Origin: an uncultured Spirochaetaceae bacterium
Lineage (GTDB): Bacteria; Spirochaetota; Spirochaetia; Sphaerochaetales; Sphaerochaetaceae
DNA: 42,563 nucleotides
Direction: 5' to 3'
NCBI GenBank assembly: GCA_944392975.1
Contig: CALXYN010000016.1
Coordinates: 1-42,563 of the forward strand
The notes under the pieces are model-generated. The model saw only the letters and a list, made by a program, of their open reading frames with translations, had not been told where the DNA came from and did not search any database. Both the position numbers and the translations under genes were made by a program. Positions 8,850 to 16,152 of the stretch are shown here, piece by piece (position 1 is the first letter of the stretch; each line of letters opens with the position of its first letter).

Positions 8850-10655
8850 ATGAGAATCCTTATTATTCTTACAATCCTTCTTTCAACCATTGGCTGTACC
8901 CCGATGTATTATAAAGATCTTGGGCAGGAAGCATCACCATCGCTTTCTTTTGACAGGGACAAATATTCATTTGAGGCTGAGGATAATGGAGAGAATATTG
9001 AAATGCATTTTGAGGCTATTTCAAATGCTCGTTCCTATGGCTATGGAATAAGTGCCAAGAATGTTATCAGATTCAATGAAGGGGATATCACATTTGAAAA
9101 TGGTGTCTATACAGCAACGATTCCCAAGTCTTCTGATGCGTTGAGATCGTATTCTCCAGTTTCCTCATTAAACTCGTTTTCCAGAGAAGCAGGAAAGCTT
9201 GATCTCATAATATTTGCATCTACAAAGGATGTGCCTGAGGATGACTGGATTATCGTGAAATCCACGAGTGTCGATTTAGTGCTTTCCGGTGCTCCTTCCT
9301 TGTCATTCACAGACAGAAAAGAGAACAGCGTCGTTCTTGAGAGCCGGGATGCTGTTGAAGATATAACTTACAGCGTATCTGTTAATGGGGAACGCACCAT
9401 CGAATTTGATTCATCTGCACTTCCATACACCATAGACAATATTGGAATGGAAGCTTTGACTCTTACAATTTCCCACAAGTATACAGGGACGGACAGCTTC
9501 TCTGATGAAATACAGACTATTGATATCCCCGCGTATGATATACGACAGTCTGAGATTCAGTACGCACTGGAAGAAGATGGTGCTATAATCGTCTCCAATC
9601 TTCCAGAAGGTGAATACAAGCACATTGGTCTCTATAAAACAGGTTCCGATGGCTCTCTTACAGAATTGAGTGTCATTGATTATGATGGAACAGGAGGCGA
9701 GCGTGTTTTTTCTTCCGATGTGCTTGGTAGCGGATTCTTTGCGTCCTCGTTGAAAATTGTGGTATTCAATGAGAATGCTGATGAAGAGAATGCTAAACTC
9801 AGTAGCGTCTTTTCTGTCGAAAGAGATATCGAGAGACAGAATGAGAAAATTGGTCGTCAGAGCTACAGTGTCCAGATTCCGGTTTCTCCTCTTGTTTCCC
9901 TCACTGCTGAGAGCATCAGATTGTCAGGAATAAATGATGCTTCAGTAACTGTCTCTGATGGATTCATAAATATATCGATAGCAGCAGGAACACTTATAAG
10001 CCGGACAAAGTATTCCCTGAAGCTTACTATTACAGTTCCTGATTATGGTCCTGTTACGAAGACAATAGATTTTGAAACAAAGAGCTTTGCCGGTGAATAT
10101 ATATGGGAAGCCACAAAGACAGGAGGTGCCGAACAGTTTGCAGTTCTTGTTGAGCATGCACCTGAGAGTAGTAAGGCAAATTACTATATCTATACTTCTC
10201 CGAATGATATCGCATTCAGTTCCGGAAACTATGAGAAACTGCGCATTTCTCCGCTATATGAAAATGATTCTGATATCCCATCTTCCGGTGTTTCCTATAA
10301 TGACTCACCTCAGGCATATAAATGGAACAATGCAAAATGGAATAATTCGGACCAGAAACCGATTTCACTCTCATATCTGAAAACAACATATAATTCTAAG
10401 GATTATGTGTCCGCAGTTGTTGGCTCAACTGCTAATGCTCTCATTACGACAATCACGGTTGAGACAACATCCTCTGTACAGTTTATCGAGAAGGAAGATG
10501 GCACCTGTCTTATGGTCTTCTATAACAAGATGACAGGAGGCGCATCAATTGGAGTGGATATGGGAAACAAAGCCTTGTTGAAGAATCCTGCTCCGAATTC
10601 CGATAATTTCGAAACTGACGAGTATCACTATGCATTGATTCTCCAGGAGAAGTGA
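8850..10655 (+). CDS. Uncharacterised lipoprotein, second gene of the envelope operon
   Basis: 601 aa. I chose the ATG at 8850, not the upstream in-frame ATG at 8730, because a GAGG site lies 5 nt before it and the resulting N-terminus is a clean lipoprotein signal (MRILIILTILLSTIGC, lipid-anchored Cys16). The mature part is rich in Ser, Thr, Asp and beta-prone segments and has no family I recognise. Its Asp/Tyr-rich beta pattern is similar in style to the preceding lipoprotein, which suggests a shared extracytoplasmic setting. It starts 8 nt after the previous stop, and its own stop overlaps the next start (GTGA), so the three genes are probably made in fixed ratio. Confidence 0.8.
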   Translation: MRILIILTILLSTIGCTPMYYKDLGQEASPSLSFDRDKYSFEAEDNGENIEMHFEAISNARSYGYGISAKNVIRFNEGDITFENGVYTATIPKSSDALRSYSPVSSLNSFSREAGKLDLIIFASTKDVPEDDWIIVKSTSVDLVLSGAPSLSFTDRKENSVVLESRDAVEDITYSVSVNGERTIEFDSSALPYTIDNIGMEALTLTISHKYTGTDSFSDEIQTIDIPAYDIRQSEIQYALEEDGAIIVSNLPEGEYKHIGLYKTGSDGSLTELSVIDYDGTGGERVFSSDVLGSGFFASSLKIVVFNENADEENAKLSSVFSVERDIERQNEKIGRQSYSVQIPVSPLVSLTAESIRLSGINDASVTVSDGFINISIAAGTLISRTKYSLKLTITVPDYGPVTKTIDFETKSFAGEYIWEATKTGGAEQFAVLVEHAPESSKANYYIYTSPNDIAFSSGNYEKLRISPLYENDSDIPSSGVSYNDSPQAYKWNNAKWNNSDQKPISLSYLKTTYNSKDYVSAVVGSTANALITTITVETTSSVQFIEKEDGTCLMVFYNKMTGGASIGVDMGNKALLKNPAPNSDNFETDEYHYALILQEK

Positions 10656-11929
10656 AGGTGAGGAAAGCATTCATTCTTTTATTTCTTTCTCTTTGTTCAT
10701 CCTTGTCTGCCGCTTATTTCATACCGGTAAAGAGAATTCAGGACAATGATATTTTTCAGAGTCCTGCACTTCTTGCTGCAGAGGATAATGAGAATAATTT
10801 CTCCATTGATGTGAAAAGCTACGCGGATTTTGATATGTTGGAATTCTTCAGTGACCCAGCATCTGTATTGACAGGTGCTGCTTATTATCTGAGGGATTTT
10901 ATACTGGATAAAGATGATCAGTATCTTCTTGATAATTACGACATTATTAAGAACATATTCTCCTTCGACCCGGGGTTTCCCTCAAAGCATCAGAATGTTT
11001 CGGAGAATGCACATTACATCAGGGAATATCTGAATAAGAATTTTGAAAACATCGGCAAAGGAAACCGTGCAAGAGCTGTCTTAAACGCACTTTCTTCAAA
11101 TCTTAGCGTGTTCCCTCAGGATACTTCATCCTTAGTTGATGGCAATCTCGATCTGTCTTTAGCTCTAAATTGGAACGGTATCAGCGACGGCTTTGGCTGG
11201 AAGGGTGGAGTAGACATTGTCTATGATGGAGCTTCTTCTCTTCTGGATTCTTTTTCATATTCTGGCTATGACTATGGCAGTACTCTTTATTTCACACTTG
11301 GTGCTTCGGTAGGATATGGAACATATGTTTCAGATAAGGTTGCTGTAGGAATTTCCTTTACACCGCGATTCATTTTCAGGACAACAACATTGAATACATC
11401 TCTTCTTGAATCCAGAATCAGTGGAAGTTTCATACAGTTCCTGGCTTCAAATCGTTTTGATTTCGGAGCCGCCATTGAACTCGATTTCGGTCTTATGCTT
11501 AATGCCGGGGAGAATGCTAGAATACTTCTTGATTTCAGAAGCCTTCCTTCGATTGAAATGTTCTGGTATTTCTCTGCATCCGATGTGATGGAGAACTTCT
11601 CATTCCATGAGGATGAGAATATCTATTACTCTATGCCGGATATTGCTGTCGGCGTAATCTGGGAGAAGGGAAGTATGGAAATGAAAGCTGAAATAAGCAG
11701 TATCATGAGTCAGGTTCTTTTGGTTAAGAAGCTTCCATTCTTTTCCTTTGATATTCTTTCCATTCCGCGTTTTTCATTTACATATGGCTTTTCAGATATG
11801 CTTTCCGTTGAAGCCGGATACAGGGAAAGACTGGTATATGCAAAAATAATGTATTCATTTTTCAATGCAGAGTTTTCAACGCGGGTTGACAGGCCTGGAA
11901 TCGGATTTTCTGCCGGATTCGAATTCTGA
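10652..11929 (+). CDS. Putative outer-membrane beta-barrel protein
   Basis: 425 aa with a Sec signal peptide (about residues 1-20, cleavage near LSAAY) and no lipobox Cys. The second half alternates polar and hydrophobic residues in strand-length runs with many aromatics (for example LYFTLGASVGYGTYV and FSFTYGFSDMLSVEAGY), and the chain ends in Phe (GIGFSAGFEF), as expected for an outer-membrane barrel C-terminal strand. The start is GTG at 10652 with AGGAG just upstream, overlapping the previous stop by four bases. Together with the two lipoproteins it may form an envelope complex. The barrel call is from pattern only; no named family is recognised. Confidence 0.75.
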   Translation: MKVRKAFILLFLSLCSSLSAAYFIPVKRIQDNDIFQSPALLAAEDNENNFSIDVKSYADFDMLEFFSDPASVLTGAAYYLRDFILDKDDQYLLDNYDIIKNIFSFDPGFPSKHQNVSENAHYIREYLNKNFENIGKGNRARAVLNALSSNLSVFPQDTSSLVDGNLDLSLALNWNGISDGFGWKGGVDIVYDGASSLLDSFSYSGYDYGSTLYFTLGASVGYGTYVSDKVAVGISFTPRFIFRTTTLNTSLLESRISGSFIQFLASNRFDFGAAIELDFGLMLNAGENARILLDFRSLPSIEMFWYFSASDVMENFSFHEDENIYYSMPDIAVGVIWEKGSMEMKAEISSIMSQVLLVKKLPFFSFDILSIPRFSFTYGFSDMLSVEAGYRERLVYAKIMYSFFNAEFSTRVDRPGIGFSAGFEF

Positions 11930-11955
11930 TAAGGCCTTGAAATCATCAGAACCTC

Positions 11956-11984
11956 TTGCAATATCTTCCTTGATTATGTAGATT
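11956..11984 (+). promoter_or_regulatory. Promoter for tRNA-Thr
   Basis: TTGCAA, 17-nt spacer, TAGATT; the -10 box ends 10 nt before the tRNA. A weak AT-rich inverted repeat (11924-11951) just upstream may end the preceding operon. Confidence 0.6.
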
Positions 11985-11994
11985 ATCATGGAAC

Positions 11995-12066
11995 GCCAAA
12001 GTAGCTCAGTGGTAGAGCAGCTCACTCGTAATGAGCAGGTCGCGGGTTCGACTCCCATCTTTGGCT
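11995..12066 (+). tRNA. tRNA-Thr (CGU)
   Basis: 72-nt cloverleaf: acceptor GCCAAAG/CTTTGGC, D stem GCTC/GAGC, anticodon stem GCTCA/TGAGC with loop CTCGTAA, giving anticodon CGT at 12027-12029. The T arm has the normal TTCGACT loop, but its stem GCGGG/CCCAT contains one C-A mismatch and one G-T pair. CCA is not encoded. Confidence 0.95.
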
Positions 12067-12078
12067 ATAATCCAGATG

Positions 12079-12102
12079 GCACCTTGAAAAGGTGCTTTTT
12101 CT
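12079..12102 (+). terminator. Intrinsic terminator of tRNA-Thr
   Basis: Perfect stem GCACCTT/AAGGTGC with a GAA loop and five following T, 13 nt after the tRNA. Confidence 0.9.
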
Positions 12103-12123
12103 GTCTTGGATGAAGTGAAAAAT

Positions 12124-12137
12124 ACGCATATATGCGT
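12124..12137. promoter_or_regulatory. Perfect 14-bp palindrome upstream of the small gene-tsaD promoter
   Basis: ACGCATATATGCGT reads the same on both strands. It lies 28 nt before the -35 box of the next promoter, so it could be an operator. Its flanks (AAAAAT and TTTTATT) would also allow a second weak terminator after tRNA-Thr. Confidence 0.4.
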
Positions 12138-12165
12138 TTTATTCCGTGTTTTTTCATAAGCTTGT

Positions 12166-12193
12166 TTGCAAATCAGGATTATTGTTTTATATT
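12166..12193 (+). promoter_or_regulatory. Promoter for the 73-aa gene and tsaD
   Basis: TTGCAA, 16-nt spacer, TATATT; the -10 box ends 44 nt before the first ATG. Confidence 0.5.
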
Positions 12194-12237
12194 GTCTGTA
12201 GTAAAGTTTTAATATATTTTCCTGACAGGAGGAATCC

Positions 12238-12459
12238 ATGGAGGAAATTAAGCTGGAAGATTCTTTCGGCTATGATGATATAGGTATCGCGATTTTCAAT
12301 GCCATTACCGAAAAAGCTCGTAAGGAAGGAGTTCAGATCGGTGTGCCTTGGACAAAGGAAGTCTACGATTATCTTTTTGAAGTTTCACCTGATGCAGATC
12401 TGGAGGAAATCCTCGGACTTGTATCTGACACATCTTACCACGATCTGGATACACCCTGA
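12238..12459 (+). CDS. Uncharacterised small acidic protein coupled to tsaD
   Basis: 73 aa with a strong AGGAGG site 6 nt before the ATG. The sequence is acidic and probably helical, with a central IGVPWTKEVYDYLFEVSPDADLEEIL segment shorter than a known domain, and no Cys/His metal motif, signal or membrane helix. Its TGA shares one base with the tsaD ATG (TGATG), which implies translational coupling. I do not recognise the family. The position suggests a cytoplasmic partner or co-regulated neighbour of TsaD, but nothing in the sequence proves it. It is not TsaB or TsaE: it is far too short and lacks a P-loop or ASKHA fold signature. Confidence 0.75.
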   Translation: MEEIKLEDSFGYDDIGIAIFNAITEKARKEGVQIGVPWTKEVYDYLFEVSPDADLEEILGLVSDTSYHDLDTP

Positions 12460-13472
12460 TGATAGTACTTGGAATAGAAACTAGCTGTGATGAATGCAGC
12501 GCTGCCGTTGTTCGCGATGGGCATGAAATAATGTCTAATGTCATTGCGACTCAAATTGAGCTCCATAAGCCTTATCAGGGAGTTGTGCCTGAGCTTGCAT
12601 CAAGACTTCATACCGAATGGATACAGCAAGTTGTTGAGGCTGCTGTGAAACAGGCAGGTATTACAAACAAAGAGCTTGATGCTGTTGCCGTGACATCCAG
12701 ACCAGGTCTTCTTGGCTCCCTTCTTGTTGGTGTCAGTTTTGCAAAATGCTATGCCTCTGCACTTGGTATTCCATTTATTGGCATAGATCATATCAGAGCA
12801 CATCTCTATGCTTCTCAGATAGAGACACCACTTGAATACCCATATCTTGGAGTGCTTGTTTCTGGCGGACACACTGTAATATGCCGTGTTGATGACTATG
12901 ATAAGGTAGAAGTCCTTGGTACAACCATCGACGATGCAATAGGAGAGGCCTTCGATAAAGTTGCAAAGTTCTATGACCTTGGTTTTCCCGGTGGTGTAGT
13001 TATTGACAGATTGTCTCAGAAAGGAGACCCGACAGCATTTCTATTTCCTGGTCCTTCTCTTGATGGAGACGAGCATCGCTATGATATGAGCTATTCAGGA
13101 TTGAAAACTGCTGTTATCAATCAGAAAGATAGATTCAGAAAAGAAGGAGCAGAGGATACTCCTGAAAATATTGCAGCTTCATTCCAGCGACAGGCCGTTG
13201 GCATTCTGATGAAGAGGGTAAAGCTTGCACTTCATGATACAGGACTTAAACGTGTCTCTGCAGGTGGTGGAGTTGCTGCGAATTCATTACTCCGTGCTGA
13301 ACTCAAGAATCTTGAGAAATCTGGATATACAGTGACATTTCCTTCACTCAAGCTTTGTACAGACAATGGTGCAATGGTTGCAGGTCTTGGATATAGGTAT
13401 CTGAAAGATGGAATAACAAGTGATGCGTATCTCTCTGCTACAGCTAGAGTTACTGCATTCAAGAAAAATTAG
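12459..13472 (+). CDS. tsaD: tRNA threonylcarbamoyladenosine transferase TsaD
   Basis: 337 aa, standard length. TsaD transfers the threonylcarbamoyl group from TC-AMP onto A37 of ANN-decoding tRNAs, working with TsaB and TsaE, which are not in this window. Visible signatures: N-terminal phosphate loop GIETSCDECS, the metal-binding HIRAHLYA (His111 and His115), SGGHTVI, the GEAFDKVAKFYDLGFPGG segment, SYSGLKTAV, and the C-terminal SAGGGVAANSLLR and CTDNGAMVAGLGY motifs. The ATG shares a base with the upstream stop. A tRNA-Thr, one of its natural substrate tRNAs, is encoded just upstream, which is probably coincidence. Confidence 0.98.
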   Translation: MIVLGIETSCDECSAAVVRDGHEIMSNVIATQIELHKPYQGVVPELASRLHTEWIQQVVEAAVKQAGITNKELDAVAVTSRPGLLGSLLVGVSFAKCYASALGIPFIGIDHIRAHLYASQIETPLEYPYLGVLVSGGHTVICRVDDYDKVEVLGTTIDDAIGEAFDKVAKFYDLGFPGGVVIDRLSQKGDPTAFLFPGPSLDGDEHRYDMSYSGLKTAVINQKDRFRKEGAEDTPENIAASFQRQAVGILMKRVKLALHDTGLKRVSAGGGVAANSLLRAELKNLEKSGYTVTFPSLKLCTDNGAMVAGLGYRYLKDGITSDAYLSATARVTAFKKN

Positions 13473-13505
13473 TACTAAAATTTTAAAGTTTTTTTACTGA
13501 TTCTA

Positions 13506-13534
13506 TTGACACAAACTCTCCGTTCCTTTAGTAT
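13506..13534 (+). promoter_or_regulatory. Strong promoter for the tRNA-Gln/tRNA-Glu pair
   Basis: Consensus TTGACA, 17-nt spacer, TAGTAT, ending 19 nt before the first tRNA. Confidence 0.85.
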
Positions 13535-13553
13535 GTCGAAGGATTCGGAAAAT

Positions 13554-13624
13554 TGGGATGTGGTGTAACGGTAACACTGCAGATTCTGGTTCTGCCTTTG
13601 GGGGTTCGAGTCCCTCCATCCCAG
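13554..13624 (+). tRNA. tRNA-Gln (CUG)
   Basis: 71-nt cloverleaf with acceptor TGGGATG/CATCCCA (U1-A72, as usual for tRNA-Gln), anticodon stem GCAGA/TCTGC, loop TTCTGGT and anticodon CTG at 13586-13588. The T loop is TTCGAGT. CCA is not encoded. Confidence 0.96.
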
Positions 13625-13633
13625 GAGTAAAAT

Positions 13634-13705
13634 GGTCCCTTCGTCTAACGGTTAGGACGGGAGATTCTCAGTCTCTAAATAGCGGTTCGATTCCGCTAGG
13701 GACTA
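13634..13705 (+). tRNA. tRNA-Glu (CUC)
   Basis: 72-nt cloverleaf, 9 nt after tRNA-Gln and cotranscribed with it. Acceptor GGTCCCT/AGGGACT (G1-U72 wobble), anticodon stem GGAGA/TCTCT, loop TTCTCAG, anticodon CTC at 13667-13669, T stem AGCGG/CCGCT. CCA is not encoded. Confidence 0.95.
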
Positions 13706-13706
13706 T

Positions 13707-13730
13707 AGCGGCTGTTTAGCCGCTTTTTTT
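13707..13730 (+). terminator. Intrinsic terminator of the tRNA-Gln/Glu unit
   Basis: Perfect AGCGGCT/AGCCGCT stem, GTTT loop and a run of seven T starting directly after the tRNA-Glu gene. Confidence 0.93.
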
Positions 13731-13746
13731 ATCTTGGTACAACTTC

Positions 13747-14448
13747 ATGCGACGAAACTATATTTTAAGAATTCTGATATACCTTTCCGGCCTGATAATA
13801 TTGGCATTAGGTATAACCCTTAATGTAAAAACAGGTCTTGGTGTTTCTCCTATAATTTCTGTTGCTCATGTTTTTGCAGTCATTCTATCTCTTCCAATAG
13901 GAGATGCTACATTCGGGTTATATACAGCGTTTGTCATTGCGGAGATGATTATTCATCTGAGGCTGTATAAAAAGAATAATCTGCTCTCGGTAAAATCTAT
14001 TTTGATCAAGGACATATTGCAGCTGCCTTTTTCTCTCGTGTTCACGCAGATAATGAATGTCTTTGAAAGCATTATCCCTCAGCTTGATCAATTGCCCGAT
14101 AGTGTGTTTTTTGGCACTTTCGGAGGTCGCATTCTAGCTCTTTCATTTGCAATTGCCGCAACGGGTATAGGAGCCGCTGCTTCCCTTGATATGAGAATTG
14201 TCCCCAATCCTGGCGATGGAATTGTTCAGGCCATTTCAGACCTTTCTGGTAAGGAAACAGGGATTGTGAAGAACATTTTTGATGGTTGCAATGTGATGCT
14301 TTCAATTGTATTCGGGCTTTTATTTGCGGGAGGAATTGTTGGCATAGGAATCGGTACAATACTTGCATTTCTAGGTGTTGGCAGGTTTGTATCACTTTTC
14401 AATCGATTTTGTTTTCCTTTGGTTAAAAGCGTTGTCTCAAATTCATGA
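13747..14448 (+). CDS. YczE/YitT-type integral membrane protein
   Basis: 233 aa with about five hydrophobic helices (first near residues 7-25; last pair near 178-215). The phrases ITLNVKTGLGVSPIIS near the start and AASLDMRIVPNPGDGIVQAIS in the middle match the YczE/YyaS group of DUF161-related membrane proteins. Function in this group is not settled; some members influence antibiotic or peptide production, others are called putative transporters. There is no clear Shine-Dalgarno site; a TATCTT box 11 nt before the ATG would give a very short leader. It is a single gene, converging on the nuclease gene. Confidence 0.8.
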   Translation: MRRNYILRILIYLSGLIILALGITLNVKTGLGVSPIISVAHVFAVILSLPIGDATFGLYTAFVIAEMIIHLRLYKKNNLLSVKSILIKDILQLPFSLVFTQIMNVFESIIPQLDQLPDSVFFGTFGGRILALSFAIAATGIGAAASLDMRIVPNPGDGIVQAISDLSGKETGIVKNIFDGCNVMLSIVFGLLFAGGIVGIGIGTILAFLGVGRFVSLFNRFCFPLVKSVVSNS

Positions 14449-14475
14449 AAAACTCTCCCAATTTAACGGGAGAGT
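14448..14475 (-). terminator. Intrinsic terminator of the nuclease operon
   Basis: Perfect 8-bp stem ACTCTCCC/GGGAGAGT. On the minus strand it is followed by TTTTT, and it ends within the stop codon of the convergent membrane-protein gene. On the plus strand there is no T tract. Confidence 0.85.
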
Positions 14476-14499
14476 CCGGTAATTTCTTGATCTGTATTT

Positions 14500-15462
14500 T
14501 TATGGCTTGCATGTTTTGCAAGGTGAGTATCCAAATGCAATTACATCTTCGCGTGTCATATCAGTTGCAAAGTAGCTATCAGAATCTACTTTTGGAGCAC
14601 GGGAACAGTCAGGACGGTGGAACTTCTCTGTTTCCAGGTTCAGAATATATGTTGCATCTTCTGGCGCGACTTCTTCTGGTTGCTCAGGAGGAGCGTCATC
14701 ACCATTTGCCCAGTTCTCTCCTGTCCTGTAATTAATCGTCACTCCTGGTTGCTTGTTGAACATATAGACATTGAAATAGATATCATCACACTGCAGACAA
14801 TCAGCTTCGTAATATTCGCCATGTGGCATCATGTATCCATTGCCAAAATCTGGTGTTACACGGATAAGAACTTGATGCATCGGTTCTCCGTTTGTTCCAT
14901 CCATTTCCTCCAGATGATCTGCAATCAGGTTTTCATATGCAAGATTCCCTTCAATATTGAAAAAACGCGTACCTGTCAGAAGGTTTTCTTTGACATCATT
15001 CAAACCGCTTATTTGAAAACCTAGGATGTGGCATCTGTTATAGATCCAGCCTGCCTCAACAAAATCATATTTACAGTTGTTGTTCTTCTTTCCATCCGTT
15101 TTCCATCCAGTTGGTGTAACAGAATCAATATCTCCTCTTTCCTCATCTGGCATGTGTTCGGCATCAAAAAGACCTATTGCAACTCCTACTCGGCCAAGTT
15201 CATCAAGAGGGGTGAGTTTGTAGTAATACATACCGTTATTGAAATCTTCTTCGGTAAATTGCGGTTTATTATCATTTACCTCTATGAATGCTAGGTCGTC
15301 ACTCATCGGAGTAGAGATTATCGCCTCATGATTCATAAAGGAATCAATACTATCTGTTGCTGCATCATCTGATGGAGGGAATAAATTGATTAACAAATCA
15401 CATGAAGGAAAGCTGGCAATGGTTGTAAGTGTAATAAGTATTGCGATAAGACGCGTCTTCAT
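14500..15462 (-). CDS. Secreted DNA/RNA non-specific endonuclease, lipoprotein
   Basis: 320 aa from the ATG at 15462, chosen because AAGGAG lies 11 nt upstream and it gives a lipoprotein signal (core LIAILITLTTIA, lipobox SFPSC with Cys21). An in-frame ATG 24 codons earlier would bury the signal. The middle domain is an EndA-type beta-beta-alpha-metal nuclease: the motif WIYNRCHILGFQISG carries the catalytic His, followed by NLLTGTRFFN and VLIRVTPDFG. After a Pro/Glu-rich linker, the last 50 residues form a separate small domain (YILNLETEKFHRPDC ... YSPCKTCKP), an Ada-like Cys/His motif often attached to such nucleases. It probably degrades extracellular nucleic acid for nutrition or uptake. 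It is coupled (ATGA) to the small gene upstream. Confidence 0.9.
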   Translation of the reverse strand: MKTRLIAILITLTTIASFPSCDLLINLFPPSDDAATDSIDSFMNHEAIISTPMSDDLAFIEVNDNKPQFTEEDFNNGMYYYKLTPLDELGRVGVAIGLFDAEHMPDEERGDIDSVTPTGWKTDGKKNNNCKYDFVEAGWIYNRCHILGFQISGLNDVKENLLTGTRFFNIEGNLAYENLIADHLEEMDGTNGEPMHQVLIRVTPDFGNGYMMPHGEYYEADCLQCDDIYFNVYMFNKQPGVTINYRTGENWANGDDAPPEQPEEVAPEDATYILNLETEKFHRPDCSRAPKVDSDSYFATDMTREDVIAFGYSPCKTCKP

Positions 15463-15836
15463 TTTATGTAAATCTCCTTTGTGATTTTTGAATGTGAATA
15501 TCCCGTGAGAAAGGATTCTTCTGTTTTTCGCCATCCATTTGCTTTTGGACTGTATTTCTTATTTGATGGATAATGTCTGTTCCATCTGTACACGATAAGA
15601 GTATTTGCTTTTTCCGGTATGTCCTCAGTTTCTAGAAAGAGCACCATGTTATCTGGAATCTGAGAGGGAAGTGGTATTAAATTCCCACCATTTTCAAAAA
15701 GTTCCCGGCTGTAATCTGAGACAGCGATCTTATCAAATGAATTAATCATATCGCTGATCATTTCCCGGTCTCGTGAAAGACGTTTACCGAAAAGTGTATA
15801 CCCATCCTTATCATCAAGTGCAATGATAACTGTCAT
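15459..15836 (-). CDS. Small conserved cytoplasmic protein paired with the nuclease
   Basis: 125 aa from the ATG at 15836, which has GGAGG 7 nt upstream; a longer in-frame start lacks a site. There is no signal peptide. The start MTVIIALDDKDGYTLFGKRL, the central NTLIVYRWNRHYPS and the end SHSKITKEIYI resemble short proteins that I recall beside DNA-entry-type nucleases in Firmicutes, sometimes mislabelled ribonuclease Z; it lacks the HxHxDH motif of real RNase Z. The role is unknown. Position, size and cytoplasmic nature would suit an inhibitor, chaperone or regulator of the nuclease, which is inference. It is the first gene of the two-gene unit. Confidence 0.75.
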   Translation of the reverse strand: MTVIIALDDKDGYTLFGKRLSRDREMISDMINSFDKIAVSDYSRELFENGGNLIPLPSQIPDNMVLFLETEDIPEKANTLIVYRWNRHYPSNKKYSPKANGWRKTEESFLTGYSHSKITKEIYIK

Positions 15837-15866
15837 AAAACACCTCCAAAACGGTATCTGTCTTTT

Positions 15867-15893
15867 ATTATATCCAGTTGTTTTGTTGTGCAA
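15867..15893 (-). promoter_or_regulatory. Promoter of the nuclease operon
   Basis: On the minus strand: TTGCAC, 15-nt spacer, consensus TATAAT, with the ribosome site starting about 15 nt further downstream. The spacer is short. Confidence 0.5.
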
Positions 15894-16152
15894 TACTTAA
15901 CTTATGATATCTTAATTATATGAGTATTATAAAAAATTATTTATTTTAATAGAAATATAGTCAGTTAACTATATTATTTTATATAAAAATTATCATTAAA
16001 TCATATATACGATTTCTTTTTATTAGTGATATCGGCATTGCTAACTTTACTGATGAAAAGATTTTTAAATGCATAGCATAATACTGTTTATTTAATGTTT
16101 TCCAGCATAGACATAGAAGTTTTTGCTTTATAAAATTTATTTGGAGGTTTGT
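15894..16152. other. Very AT-rich divergent intergenic region
   Basis: It separates the nuclease operon from the poly-G lipoprotein gene. No ORF, tRNA or clear repeat was found. On the plus strand a TAGACA-17-TAAAAT pair (16108-16136) exists, but its start point would fall on the ribosome site of the lipoprotein gene, so it is doubtful. Confidence 0.5.

Noticed and set aside
16108-16136. TAGACA-17-TAAAAT promoter for the poly-G lipoprotein
   Set aside because: Its start point would coincide with the Shine-Dalgarno site, leaving no room for ribosome binding; not listed as a feature.
15894-16152. Replication origin or CRISPR leader in the AT-rich stretch
   Set aside because: No repeated DnaA-box-like motifs, no spaced repeats and no cas or dnaA genes nearby.
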